Positions 55,747-64,000 of a stretch of DNA of 64,000 nucleotides are shown piece after piece (within the stretch, counting starts at the first letter, position 1; every line of letters begins with the position of its first letter). The translations under genes were made by a program, and so were the position numbers. The notes under the pieces were generated by a model that worked only from the letters and a program-made list of their open reading frames with translations, ran no database searches and was not told where the DNA came from. Source of the DNA: Aliiglaciecola sp041538045 (GTDB lineage: Bacteria; Pseudomonadota; Gammaproteobacteria; Enterobacterales; Alteromonadaceae); NCBI RefSeq assembly GCF_041538045.1, contig NZ_JBGOSE010000003.1, forward strand, positions 186,001 to 250,000. Direction: 5' to 3'.

Positions 55747-57351
55747 ATGTTAGGAATTCAGGAAACGATAGACCAAGTCCTTACCTATCTTAAAGGTGTT
55801 TGGGTCAAAAAGCGGTACATTATTATTTCAACTTGGTTAATTTGCCCAATTGGATGGGCGTATGTGGCTAGTCTACCAGACCAATATGCTTCTTCAGCAA
55901 GATTATTTGTTGATACAAGCAGTTTGCTTCGCCCTCTATTGCGAGGGCTGGCTGTATACAATAATCCCAGTGACCAAGTTAGTTTAGTCGCCAGAACTTT
56001 GCTAAGTCGTCCTAATCTGGAAAAGATTGCGCGAGAAGCGGATTTAGATATAACCGTCACCACGCAAGCAGAAATGGATGACCTAATCAACAATATGCGC
56101 AAAGAGATTAAGCTCAACAGTACTGCTGAGCAAAATATCTATAACATTAGCTATAATTCCCCGAGCCCAGAATTAGCTCAGAAAATTGTGCAAATTACCC
56201 TTAATGAATTTGTTGAAAACTCCCTAGGTAGTAACCGACAGAGTAGTGATTCTGCGGAAGAATTCATTAATCGACAAATTGAAGAATATGAACAACGTCT
56301 TGAAGAAGCAGAGCAACGGCTAGCAGAATTTAAAGTTAACCGCATCGACCGAGCACCTGGTACATCTAGAGATTACAATAGCCAGCTTCAGCGTCAAATA
56401 AGTGAACTTCAAGCAACTGAACTTCGAATATTAGAGTTAACTTCTCAATTGGAAGCCGCCAAAGCTCAAATGCAAGGTGAAGCGCCTATTTTTGGATTAA
56501 CAGCGCCCGACTCAAGAGTAGCCCCTTCAATTAACACCAAATATGATGCTAGAATTGAAAATCTTGAAAATCAACTCAATAATTTATTGATTCAATATAC
56601 TGAAAATCACCCGGAAGTTAAAAATACAGAAAAACTTTTAGAAAAATTGTATGACGAACGGGAAAGTCACATAAAAGGGTTGACAGATGTTGCAGAAGAA
56701 ACAGGATCTTATAGTCAATTTGGTAACCTAAACCAAAACCCAGTTTATCAAGAGCTGAAGTTGTCGGTTGCACAATATGATGGGCAATTAGCGCAGTTGA
56801 ACGTGAGAGCAGAGAACATTCGGCTGAAAATCAATGAACTAGAACAAATCGTTGATTTGGTACCTCAAATTGAAGCGGAGGCTCAAGGGTTAAACCGCGA
56901 TTACCAAATAACTAAAGAAAAGTATCTAGAATTAATTAGTAGACGCGAGCAAGCTGAGTTATCTCGTAAAGCCGAGGCAACGTCTGATGATGTTCAGTTT
57001 AGAGTTATAGATCCACCCACTCTACCAACTAAACCATCCGGCCCCAATAGAATCATTTTTTATACAATGATATTAATCGTTGGATTTGGCTCTGGACTTG
57101 GTGTCGCATTTTTACTCAGCCAGATCAACCCTGTTGTTTTAAGCCCAAGTCAATTGGTAAGTAATTTTGGTATACCTGTTTTTGGAAAAGTATCTCATAT
57201 AGACGCCAAAGAGTTAGCCAAAGTTGATAGGCGCAGAATGTTGGTATTTAGTGCGTCAAGTTTAGCTATCTTCATAATCTTCTTAGGGCTAGTTTATGCT
57301 GATATTGCTTATGGCAGACTACCTATTTATCTTTTGGAGAACTTAATATGA
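55747..57351 (+). CDS. XrtA-system chain length determinant (Wzc-like transmembrane part)
   Basis: Inner-membrane polysaccharide co-polymerase of 534 residues, setting polymer length and coupling to export. Membrane segments lie near residues 25-44 (YIIISTWLICPIGWAYVAS) and in the C-terminal third (IIFYTMILIVGFGSGLGVAF), with another near the end. Between them are long coiled coils (EYEQRLEEAEQRLAEFKVNR, QRQISELQATELRILELTSQ). The kinase partner is encoded separately, overlapping by four bases, as in other XrtA loci. Confidence 0.92.
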   Translation: MLGIQETIDQVLTYLKGVWVKKRYIIISTWLICPIGWAYVASLPDQYASSARLFVDTSSLLRPLLRGLAVYNNPSDQVSLVARTLLSRPNLEKIAREADLDITVTTQAEMDDLINNMRKEIKLNSTAEQNIYNISYNSPSPELAQKIVQITLNEFVENSLGSNRQSSDSAEEFINRQIEEYEQRLEEAEQRLAEFKVNRIDRAPGTSRDYNSQLQRQISELQATELRILELTSQLEAAKAQMQGEAPIFGLTAPDSRVAPSINTKYDARIENLENQLNNLLIQYTENHPEVKNTEKLLEKLYDERESHIKGLTDVAEETGSYSQFGNLNQNPVYQELKLSVAQYDGQLAQLNVRAENIRLKINELEQIVDLVPQIEAEAQGLNRDYQITKEKYLELISRREQAELSRKAEATSDDVQFRVIDPPTLPTKPSGPNRIIFYTMILIVGFGSGLGVAFLLSQINPVVLSPSQLVSNFGIPVFGKVSHIDAKELAKVDRRRMLVFSASSLAIFIIFLGLVYADIAYGRLPIYLLENLI

Positions 57352-58358
57352 GTACAATAGAAAAAGCGCTGCAAAAGAACAAAAAACAAAAAGCCGAAAA
57401 TAAAGAAAAATCTTTGATCGAGAGTGCGCAGGCAAAAGCGCAAGAAATGGCTAATCCAGATGAGGCGGCGACAACAAGTTCGGCAGCCAACATAGCTAAT
57501 ACGGTAGAAAAACATGATGATGAAACCGTTAGTCCTATGGATTCAAATATAGCTAGTCCTTCAACAGAAGATTCTAAGCTTGTTGACACTGCTAATACGG
57601 TGGTAGATCCAGAAGATACTACATCTAAAGAAAAGTTTATTCCTCTTACCCAAATTCAAAAAGATGGTTTTGTATCGAATATGGGTAGAAATACCATCAA
57701 CGAGGAATACAGGGCGATAAAGCGCAAAGTACTAAGTAATGCATTTGGCCCTCTATCTAAAACTTTGACGAATGCCAATATAGTTATGGTTACTAGTCCA
57801 AATCCAAACGAAGGAAAAACCTTCACCGCTATTAATTTAGCCTTAAGTATCGCTCTGGAGCAAGATAAGACTGTTCTATTGGTTGATGCTGATGTATTAA
57901 GACCTAGTGTTATGAAAACCATTGACCAACCTTTCGAGAGTGGCCTAATGGAATATTTATTAGGTGAAGTGGATGATTTATCAGATGTAATTCATCACAC
58001 TAGTTTAGATACCCTGAGGATAATCCCTGCGGGAAAATCCCACCATCTGTCAACAGAACTGTTAGCCAGTGAGAAAATGCTGGAGTCTGTCAGCGAGTTT
58101 GCTAACCGCTATCCAGACCGTGTTGTAATTATTGATAGCCCCCCTCTATTGGGTATTAATGAAACCGCTATTTTGGCTAACCTCGCCGGGCAAGCTGTTG
58201 TCGTAGTTCAAGAAGGAAAAACTTCGTTAAACAGAGTATCCCAAGCTGTTGAGCACCTAAATCCAGATATGGCAAAAGGTTTTATTATTAACAAAGCCAA
58301 GAAAAGTGCTTCAGATAGTACTGGATATTATGGATATTATTACGGCCACGACGAATAG
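57348..58358 (+). CDS. XrtA-system tyrosine autokinase (Wzc-like kinase part)
   Basis: Bacterial tyrosine kinase that controls polymer assembly through autophosphorylation. A polar, low-complexity N-terminal 100 residues precede the kinase. The Walker A is SPNPNEGKTFTA (about 150-161), Walker A' VLLVDADVLRPS, and Walker B VVIIDSPPLLG. The C-terminal Tyr cluster is TGYYGYYYGHDE, the autophosphorylation tail. The start overlaps the chain-length gene stop by four bases (ATGA). Confidence 0.92.
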   Translation: MSTIEKALQKNKKQKAENKEKSLIESAQAKAQEMANPDEAATTSSAANIANTVEKHDDETVSPMDSNIASPSTEDSKLVDTANTVVDPEDTTSKEKFIPLTQIQKDGFVSNMGRNTINEEYRAIKRKVLSNAFGPLSKTLTNANIVMVTSPNPNEGKTFTAINLALSIALEQDKTVLLVDADVLRPSVMKTIDQPFESGLMEYLLGEVDDLSDVIHHTSLDTLRIIPAGKSHHLSTELLASEKMLESVSEFANRYPDRVVIIDSPPLLGINETAILANLAGQAVVVVQEGKTSLNRVSQAVEHLNPDMAKGFIINKAKKSASDSTGYYGYYYGHDE

Positions 58359-58382
58359 ACGTTATTTCGGGGAAAGGTTAGT

Positions 58383-59999
58383 TTGAAAAGCCAAATATTT
58401 ACGATAATTTTATTGTTGAGCATTCCAGTAACTGTGAATGCTAAGCTGCGCTCAACTGCATCATTAGATACCTCGTATATAAATAACGAAGTTCAGGGTG
58501 ATGATTTTGGAAAAAGAGATTCGTCTTCATTAGTTATTCAGCCAACGGTTGGATTGATATTGGAGTCAGAAATCATAGATGCGTCTTTTAATGTAGATCA
58601 TCGTTTCATTAGAGACAGTTCCTCAATTGAAAACAGTGAAGATATTGGAACAAACGATAAAAGTAGTTTGACAAACTATAGCTATAGAGTAAAAGTCAAT
58701 ACCATACAAGATATACTGAGCTTAAATGCCAGCGGAAGTCAAACTTACCGTAATGTTGATGTAACTAACGTACTAATAAATAACGAAGACTTTGGAAACA
58801 AACAACTCGCCAAAACCAGAACGGATGCAGTAGGGTTTGATCTTACCTTGAACAAAAGTAAGCTCATGGGATTTGAGATGAGTGGTAACACCACAAGTGT
58901 AAATAGTGATGAATCTAGCTTTTTAGAAAACGGTTTAGATAGTACTAATGACACTTTAGGCGCTGTTTTCTATTCCGGTCCGAGCTTAAAAGCAATAAGC
59001 TGGAATTTCGTCGGTAATTATAATAAAACTCAAGGTAGAGGTTCGAATGACATAGAATCACGTACATTTAATGGAAATGTATACTTGGGACTTTTCAGTA
59101 ACCTTCGCTTGGTAACAACAGCCCAATTAGAAAATAACATCCTCACCTCCACGCAAGATGCAGAGGGAACCCAAGAGTTAGAATACAATAGCTACGGTGC
59201 TGGATTGTCTTGGTATCGTTCAGCCGAACAATTTATAGACATAACATACAATGAATCTTCCAAGCAGGAAGGAGAAAAAGAGCATTTCATAGGAACAAAT
59301 TTCAGCTGGCGTTTTTCCCCTCGAACAAAAATTTCTGGTGAATACGGACGCAGGTTTTACGGTGAAAGTGGACGTTTTTCTTTAAACTATGATTTGCGAA
59401 AATTACGTATTGAAGCAAGTTATACAGAAGAAGTCACCAGCTTTACGAGGTTAATTGCAGGAGATACTGTTGGGGGAATATTTGTCTGCCCTATTGGTTC
59501 GGTTTCATTTTTTGAATGTTTTATCCCCGAATCACTGGACTATGACTTGCAACCAGGAGAAGAGTTTACCGCATTAAATATCAACCTTGCAGAACTGAGC
59601 GAGGAGTCAACACTTAGAAAGTCGTTCCAATTAAGTGCGGGGTATAATTTTCGTCGATTCAGTGCCGCTTTCACGCTAGTAAGTAGTGACTTTGAATATG
59701 TGCAAACACTGAGAAAGCAACAGGAATTGAATTCATCGTTCACCCTAAATGTGAACCTAAGTAAACTTGCAACTTTAAGCTGGACGAATACTTATGGTAA
59801 AGCAAAAAGAAATATTTCAGAATTATCTGAGGGTTTAGACGACAGAACTATTTCCAGTACTTTGACCTACCGACATTCTTTGAGTAGAAATGCAGACATA
59901 TATTTTAGCTATCAAATAACCAATAGAGCGTCACCAGTTGAAAATCGAGATTTTATTTCTCGAAGAAGCACAGTAAGGTATTCTTATAAGTTTAAGTAA
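58383..59999 (+). CDS. XrtA-system outer-membrane beta-barrel protein
   Basis: Protein of 538 residues with a signal peptide (IILLLSIPVTVNAK) and repeated amphipathic strands to the end (YSYKFK), fitting a large outer-membrane barrel. It resembles the 'uncharacterized protein, PEP-CTERM system associated' family usually placed after the tyrosine kinase. It may be the secretion pore or a barrel helping Wza (inference). The start is a TTG, supported by AAGG about five bases upstream. Last gene of the plus-strand export operon. Confidence 0.85.
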   Translation: MKSQIFTIILLLSIPVTVNAKLRSTASLDTSYINNEVQGDDFGKRDSSSLVIQPTVGLILESEIIDASFNVDHRFIRDSSSIENSEDIGTNDKSSLTNYSYRVKVNTIQDILSLNASGSQTYRNVDVTNVLINNEDFGNKQLAKTRTDAVGFDLTLNKSKLMGFEMSGNTTSVNSDESSFLENGLDSTNDTLGAVFYSGPSLKAISWNFVGNYNKTQGRGSNDIESRTFNGNVYLGLFSNLRLVTTAQLENNILTSTQDAEGTQELEYNSYGAGLSWYRSAEQFIDITYNESSKQEGEKEHFIGTNFSWRFSPRTKISGEYGRRFYGESGRFSLNYDLRKLRIEASYTEEVTSFTRLIAGDTVGGIFVCPIGSVSFFECFIPESLDYDLQPGEEFTALNINLAELSEESTLRKSFQLSAGYNFRRFSAAFTLVSSDFEYVQTLRKQQELNSSFTLNVNLSKLATLSWTNTYGKAKRNISELSEGLDDRTISSTLTYRHSLSRNADIYFSYQITNRASPVENRDFISRRSTVRYSYKFK

Positions 60000-60156
60000 T
60001 ATTGGCTCTGATAAAAACATAAAATATTAAGAGAAATAGCATGCAAATCATTAGCAACTCTTTGGTATATTTGCCGTGAAAATATGCTTTCCTTCTATTC
60101 CTGAATTGCTCATGAAATCTGCTTTCGCTACTACCTGAACTTTTTAACGGTCTCAT
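59992..60156 (-). CDS. Candidate 54-residue single-pass membrane protein
   Basis: Below the size of usual gene calls. An ATG at 60156 opens 54 codons on the minus strand: a hydrophilic, strongly basic N-terminus (RPLKSSGSSESRFHEQ, then FRNRRKAYFHGKYTKE) followed by a hydrophobic segment LLMICMLFLLIFYVFI and a short tail RANIT. A purine-rich site AGGGGGAG lies just upstream. The layout looks like a real tail-anchored or small regulatory membrane protein. It overlaps the end of the convergent barrel gene by eight bases. No family recognised. Confidence 0.5.
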   Translation of the reverse strand: MRPLKSSGSSESRFHEQFRNRRKAYFHGKYTKELLMICMLFLLIFYVFIRANIT

Positions 60157-60327
60157 AACTCCCCCTTAAACTCCGGTAAAATATATACTCTTGTGCTATT
60201 AGAGATCTATACACACAGTTAGTTCATTTTTCAACTAATTAATTTAACTGCTATTTCTAACATACTCTTAGTTTTAACTAATTTGTTAATTAATTCAATT
60301 AATTAGTGCTATTTTGAGGTTTAGTTT
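60157..60327. other. AT-rich gap with short direct repeats
   Basis: Between the candidate small membrane protein and the AAA ATPase gene lie about 170 bases rich in AATTAATT and TTAACTAATT variants (60225-60305). No ORF is seen. It may hold the promoter of the small ORF; TATATT around 60180 on the minus strand is a weak -10 candidate. Confidence 0.4.
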
Positions 60328-61419
60328 TTAATCATCAGATTTTAAGCGAACATAGGTTTTATATTTTTTCTTTAATAAATTGTCTATATAGCGAGTCAAC
60401 TTTATTTTATGGCTAATAGCATCGTCTAATGCATCCGTTAATTCATTCAACATGGTTTTGTAATATTGCACATCTTTAACCCTGCCATCAGGCGTCAATT
60501 CTGACATGACATCTGCACCGCCATCGGTTTGCGGGTCAGTCGTATTAGCCTTAGGTTGAGGTTGTCCCGCTGCGGGTAAAGGTGTTACTCCAGTCCCCTC
60601 CTCTGGTCGAAACATTTCATCTGCGACTTCAGCGGTAACAGTGTCAACCGCGCTTTCATCTAATAAGGTTAACTCTTCTAAAAAACCGTACAGAAGGATG
60701 CGATCCATTAGGGTATTGATTCGTCGTGGCACACCATTGGTAAATTGGTAGATTTTGTCGAAAGCACCATCTGTGAATAACGACTTATTTTCCAACCCAG
60801 CATGCTCTAAGCGGTATTCGATATATTCTCTGCACTCACCTTCGTTTAAAGGTGCCAGATGACAAGAGGCTACTATACGTTGACGAAACTGCTCCATATT
60901 GGGAGCGCGTAATATTGGCTGTAATTCTTCTTGGCCAAGTAAAAAGCTCTGTAATAATGGTTTACCTTGCTGCTGAAAGTTCGAAAGCATGCGCAACTCT
61001 TCAATGGTTTCTAAAGGTAAGTTTTGTGCCTCGTCCACAATTAATAGTGCCCGTTTGCCCAACTTATGCAAATCAAACAGATACGCTTCCAAGTCTTTAA
61101 GAATATCAGCCTTGGTTTTATTTAGGGTGCCGACTTCAAATTTACTGGCAACCATTTTAACCAATTCATCTGGAGATAACTTTGGCGTAACAATTTGCGC
61201 TGCCACAATATCATCTTCAATGTTATCGAGAAGGCTATTCGCGATTGTCGTTTTACCTGTACCAATATCTCCGGTAATTACGATAAAACCTTCTGCCTGC
61301 GACAAGCCGTACTGAAGGTAAGACATCGCTCTTTTGTGCCATTTACTAGCAAAAAAGAAGCTTGGGTCTGGTGTCAGTTGGAAAGGCTTCGACGTGAGTC
61401 CATAATAATTTTCATACAT
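60328..61419 (-). CDS. XrtA/PEP-CTERM system-associated AAA ATPase (ExeA-like)
   Basis: Cytoplasmic ATPase of the general-secretion ExeA-like kind named as XrtA system-associated. It starts MYENYYGLTSKPFQLTPDPS. The Walker A is GDIGTGKTT (50-58), Walker B is ALLIVDEAQ, and later GVPRRINTLMDRILLYGFLE is the sensor/C-terminal region. A linker of low complexity (about residues 270-310) leads to a charged helical end. It is oriented opposite to the export genes, and closes the EPS region. How it acts in the system is unknown. Confidence 0.92.
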   Translation of the reverse strand: MYENYYGLTSKPFQLTPDPSFFFASKWHKRAMSYLQYGLSQAEGFIVITGDIGTGKTTIANSLLDNIEDDIVAAQIVTPKLSPDELVKMVASKFEVGTLNKTKADILKDLEAYLFDLHKLGKRALLIVDEAQNLPLETIEELRMLSNFQQQGKPLLQSFLLGQEELQPILRAPNMEQFRQRIVASCHLAPLNEGECREYIEYRLEHAGLENKSLFTDGAFDKIYQFTNGVPRRINTLMDRILLYGFLEELTLLDESAVDTVTAEVADEMFRPEEGTGVTPLPAAGQPQPKANTTDPQTDGGADVMSELTPDGRVKDVQYYKTMLNELTDALDDAISHKIKLTRYIDNLLKKKYKTYVRLKSDD

Positions 61420-61620
61420 TGTGCAAAATTACCTGAGATACTGATTATATTTGAGGTGAGTAGCTTAGCGGGGTGCGCAGCAAGTCGCAAATTTTTTATA
61501 CAAATTAACAAGATTTCGAGTGTCGATAGGTCAATTTCAATATATAAAAATAAAACTTAAGCATTTGTTCATAAATTTTGCGATACTTTTGATTCGTTAA
61601 AATATCAAACGGTACAGAAA

Positions 61621-62463
61621 ATGGACGAAACTATACAAAATGGCTCAGATACGATTGATATGATCACTGAGACAGGAATAGAGTTATCGATGACCTACGG
61701 TCCAAAGCTCATACTAGCCTTGGTGGTATTAGTTGTCGGTTTTTGGGTCATTGGCATCATTTTAAAAGGAATTGATAGAGCATTAGCTGGTGCTAAAGTT
61801 GATGAAACATTAAATAAGTTTTTACACAGCATAATAAGTGTCACTCTTAAATTAATGTTGATAATAGTATTTGCATCTATGATAGGGGTAGAAACAGCAT
61901 CATTAATCGCTATGCTCGGCGCAGCTGGTCTAGCTATAGGACTTGCGCTTCAAGGCAGTTTAGCTAATTTCGCTGGCGGGGTGCTGATATTATTATTTAA
62001 ACCTTTTAAGTCTGGAGATGTAATTGAAGCTCAGGGTTATTTAGGAACAGTTAAAGAGATACAAATTTTTAATACTATTATGCTGACGTTGGATAATAGA
62101 AGAGTGGTTATCCCTAATTCATTGCTGTCTAATGGTTGTGTCACAAACTTGTTTTGTGAAGAAAATCGCCGCGTAGATGTCACTTTTGGGATTAGCTACG
62201 ATGATGATATTGGTAAAGTAAAACAGATACTAAAAGATGTAATAAGCTCGGACGAACGTATTTTAACTGATCCAGAAATGGAAATTTATGTATCTGCACA
62301 TGCTGATAGCTCGATCAATATTTTGACCCGTTGTTGGGTTAAAAGTGAAGATTATTGGCCTGTACATTTCGGATTACATGAAAAAGTGAAATACGCGTTT
62401 GATGAGAACGATATCACCATTCCTTTCCCACAAAGGGACGTCCATTTATTCCAAGCCAAATAA
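61621..62463 (+). CDS. mscS: Small-conductance mechanosensitive channel MscS
   Basis: Heptameric inner-membrane channel that opens under membrane tension to release solutes during hypo-osmotic shock. 280 residues, with three membrane segments; the pore helix region has MLGAAGLAIGLALQGSLANF followed by AGGVLILLFKPFKSGDVIEA, the MscS signature, and the beta domain has RRVVIPNSLLSNGCVTNLF. Single gene. Its proximity to EPS and heptose genes does not by itself imply a link. Confidence 0.93.
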   Translation: MDETIQNGSDTIDMITETGIELSMTYGPKLILALVVLVVGFWVIGIILKGIDRALAGAKVDETLNKFLHSIISVTLKLMLIIVFASMIGVETASLIAMLGAAGLAIGLALQGSLANFAGGVLILLFKPFKSGDVIEAQGYLGTVKEIQIFNTIMLTLDNRRVVIPNSLLSNGCVTNLFCEENRRVDVTFGISYDDDIGKVKQILKDVISSDERILTDPEMEIYVSAHADSSINILTRCWVKSEDYWPVHFGLHEKVKYAFDENDITIPFPQRDVHLFQAK

Positions 62464-62505
62464 AATAGTGAATACGATTTAAAACCTACACTAAACATTT
62501 GCAAC

Positions 62506-62533
62506 CTACGGATACTTAACTAAGTATCCGTAG
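62506..62533. terminator. Near-perfect 13-bp inverted repeat between mscS and hldE
   Basis: CTACGGATACTTA and TAAGTATCCGTAG are exactly complementary with a two-base centre. The repeat lies in the convergent gap and includes the hldE stop codon and its last codons. It could act as a bidirectional terminator, but no T tract follows on either strand. Confidence 0.5.
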
Positions 62534-63947
62534 ATTGTACAATGGTGTTAATAATACTTGTTGTCGATACACCATCTTCAAAATTAAGCACTTTCACTTC
62601 CCCACCGTTGGCAATAACTTGTTTACCACCAGCAATTTCAGAAACCTTGTAGTCGCCTCCTTTAACGAGTACATCAGGTAACAATTCACTAATCAATCGC
62701 TCCGGAGTATCTTCATTAAACTCGACCACCCAATATACCGAAGCTAAGCCGGCTAAAACTGACATACGACGATTAACATTGTTAACTGGTCTACCTGAGC
62801 CTTTTAAAGCGCGAACAGATTCATCGGAGTTTACGGCAACAATTAACTTATCACCGAGTGATGCTGCGTTTTCTAAATATGAAACATGACCTGCATGGAG
62901 AATATCAAAGCAGCCATTGGTCATAACGATTTTGTCGCCTCCCCGTTTGGCGCTTTGAACGGCAATAGATAACTGTTGCTGTGTCATTACGCCTCGACCA
63001 TAATGCTCAACTTTCTCTACGGCCTGACGTAATTCGGAACTACTCACTGTGGACGTTCCTAACTTACCAACAACAATACTAGCAGCGGTATTGGCTAGAA
63101 AACTGGCTTCTGAAAAACTACAACCTGCAGCAATCGCTACTGACAAAGTTGAAATGACCGTATCGCCGGCACCAGTAACGTCATACACTTCTTTCGCCTT
63201 AGCGGGGAAGTGAGTTTCATCTTGAGCGGATTGCAGTAACGTCATGCCATTTTCTGAACGTGTCAGTAAAAACGCATCTAAGTCTAGATTAGCGATCAAT
63301 TGCTGAGCTTTTTCCACTAACACACTTTCGTCATCACACGGGCCCACTATAGCTTCGAACTCCCCCATGTTTGGTGTTAATAAGGTTGCTCCAGAATACT
63401 TTTTGAAATCATCCCCTTTAGGATCAACAACTATTGGAACACTATGTTTTCTAGCCAGCTCTATGAGGGTTTTTACGTCGCTCAATGCTCCTTTGGCATA
63501 ATCGGATAAGATAACCAGATCTGCGTTTTCAAGATGCTGAATAAAACGTTCTTGCAAGGGGGTTTTATCGACTTGAGCAAAGTTTTTTTCAAAATCCAGA
63601 CGAATTAACTGTTGGTTTCTGCTTAAAACGCGAAGTTTAGTAATGGTATCAAATTCAGATATTTGGCAAAAATCACTCAGAACCCCCAATGAGTTTAGCG
63701 AGCGCTGCAGAATCTGTGCAGACTCATCCTGTCCTGTCATTCCCAGCAATGTCACCTTTGCGCCCAACGCTGCCACATTCATAGCAACGTTTGCAGCTCC
63801 GCCAGGTCTATCTTCGATATCGTGTATTGCCACTACAGGCACTGGTGCCTCAGGAGAAATCCGTCCTGTAGGACCAGTCCAATATCGGTCGAGCATGACA
63901 TCGCCCACGACTAGGATGCGACATTGTGAAAAATCAGGTAACAGCAT
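62520..63947 (-). CDS. hldE: Bifunctional heptose 7-phosphate kinase / heptose 1-phosphate adenylyltransferase
   Basis: Makes ADP-D-glycero-beta-D-manno-heptose for the lipopolysaccharide core, catalysing the kinase and adenylyl steps. The N-terminal PfkB-type kinase (about 1-315) has RPGGAANVAMNVAALGAKV and DVTGAGDTVISTLSVAIAAG. The C-terminal nucleotidyltransferase has TNGCFDILHAGHVSYLENA and VNSDESVRALKGSGRPVN. Length 475 is standard. Single gene at the window end; the short upstream region to 64000 holds no other gene. Confidence 0.96.
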   Translation of the reverse strand: MLLPDFSQCRILVVGDVMLDRYWTGPTGRISPEAPVPVVAIHDIEDRPGGAANVAMNVAALGAKVTLLGMTGQDESAQILQRSLNSLGVLSDFCQISEFDTITKLRVLSRNQQLIRLDFEKNFAQVDKTPLQERFIQHLENADLVILSDYAKGALSDVKTLIELARKHSVPIVVDPKGDDFKKYSGATLLTPNMGEFEAIVGPCDDESVLVEKAQQLIANLDLDAFLLTRSENGMTLLQSAQDETHFPAKAKEVYDVTGAGDTVISTLSVAIAAGCSFSEASFLANTAASIVVGKLGTSTVSSSELRQAVEKVEHYGRGVMTQQQLSIAVQSAKRGGDKIVMTNGCFDILHAGHVSYLENAASLGDKLIVAVNSDESVRALKGSGRPVNNVNRRMSVLAGLASVYWVVEFNEDTPERLISELLPDVLVKGGDYKVSEIAGGKQVIANGGEVKVLNFEDGVSTTSIINTIVQSTDT

Positions 63948-64000
63948 AAACCTATTCCGTACTTAAAATGAATTACCTGAATTATACTGAAGTTAGAAGG

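Noticed and set aside
60225..60305. Repeated AATTAATT motifs as a possible CRISPR or origin
   Set aside because: Units are short, irregular and merely AT-rich; no spacers, no DnaA-box-like repeats.

Overview
This window reads as a chromosomal segment of a marine gammaproteobacterium, most likely an Alteromonadales member of the Paraglaciecola/Glaciecola/Alteromonas type. The basis is gene order (rpoE-rseABC next to lepA-lepB-rnc, with nadB divergent), protein similarity recalled from E. coli, an AT-leaning composition, and an exosortase A (XrtA/EpsH1) exopolysaccharide locus. The genus is a guess. No tRNA, rRNA, CRISPR, insertion sequence or prophage was found.

Region 1 (1-8.0 kb) is core genome. 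On the minus strand, rnc (3' part missing), lepB and lepA follow one another with stop and start codons abutting. The envelope-stress operon rpoE-rseA-rseB-rseC lies beside them, with a convincing sigma-E autoregulatory promoter. nadB is divergent and looks leaderless. Region 2 (8-16 kb) holds a MaoC-like gene, ygfX and sdhE (minus), then ygfZ and slyD (plus). A two-gene SGNH/MBOAT O-acetylation module follows, then glnB and nadE (minus) and a FimT/GspH-like pseudopilin. Region 3 (16-20 kb) holds a DUF3081-like small protein, an outer-membrane barrel, a lipoprotein and the glutathione-dependent formaldehyde pair frmA-fghA, closed by a strong terminator.

Region 4 (20-31 kb) is accessory and linked to exosortase A. 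It has a membrane-anchored PQQ-type sugar dehydrogenase fused to cytochrome c, two exosortase-associated alpha/beta-hydrolases with altered nucleophile positions, a DegT-like aminotransferase, a CelD/BcsL-like acyltransferase, a TPR protein, a polysaccharide deacetylase, a WaaA-like transferase and a GT4 enzyme.

Region 5 (30.7-54.9 kb) is a long, mostly minus-strand EPS cluster. Its downstream part (about 31-40 kb) is variable and AT-rich: glycosyltransferases, a pyruvyltransferase, two flippases, an asparagine-synthase-like protein without the Cys nucleophile and an unknown propeller-like protein. Its promoter-proximal part (40.6-54.9 kb) is the conserved exosortase A set: O-ligase/polymerase, CapK-like ligase, three or four GT4 enzymes, amidotransferase, XrtA-EpsI, FemAB-like protein, deacetylase and the priming phosphoglycosyltransferase. 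Region 6 (55-61.4 kb) is the divergent export set (Wza-like lipoprotein, chain-length protein, tyrosine autokinase, outer-membrane barrel) and the system-associated AAA ATPase, with an unlisted 54-codon membrane-protein ORF between the last two. Region 7 (61.6-64 kb) has mscS and hldE.

Together regions 4-6 encode a lipid-linked-repeat (Wzx/Wzy-like) exopolysaccharide pathway: priming on undecaprenyl phosphate, sugar addition, amidation, pyruvylation and acylation, flipping, polymerisation and export. They also encode XrtA, expected to process PEP-CTERM proteins. No PEP-CTERM substrate and no PrsK/PrsR/PrsT genes are in the window, so those parts must lie elsewhere. All assignments rest on reading the sequence and remembered families; no search was run.
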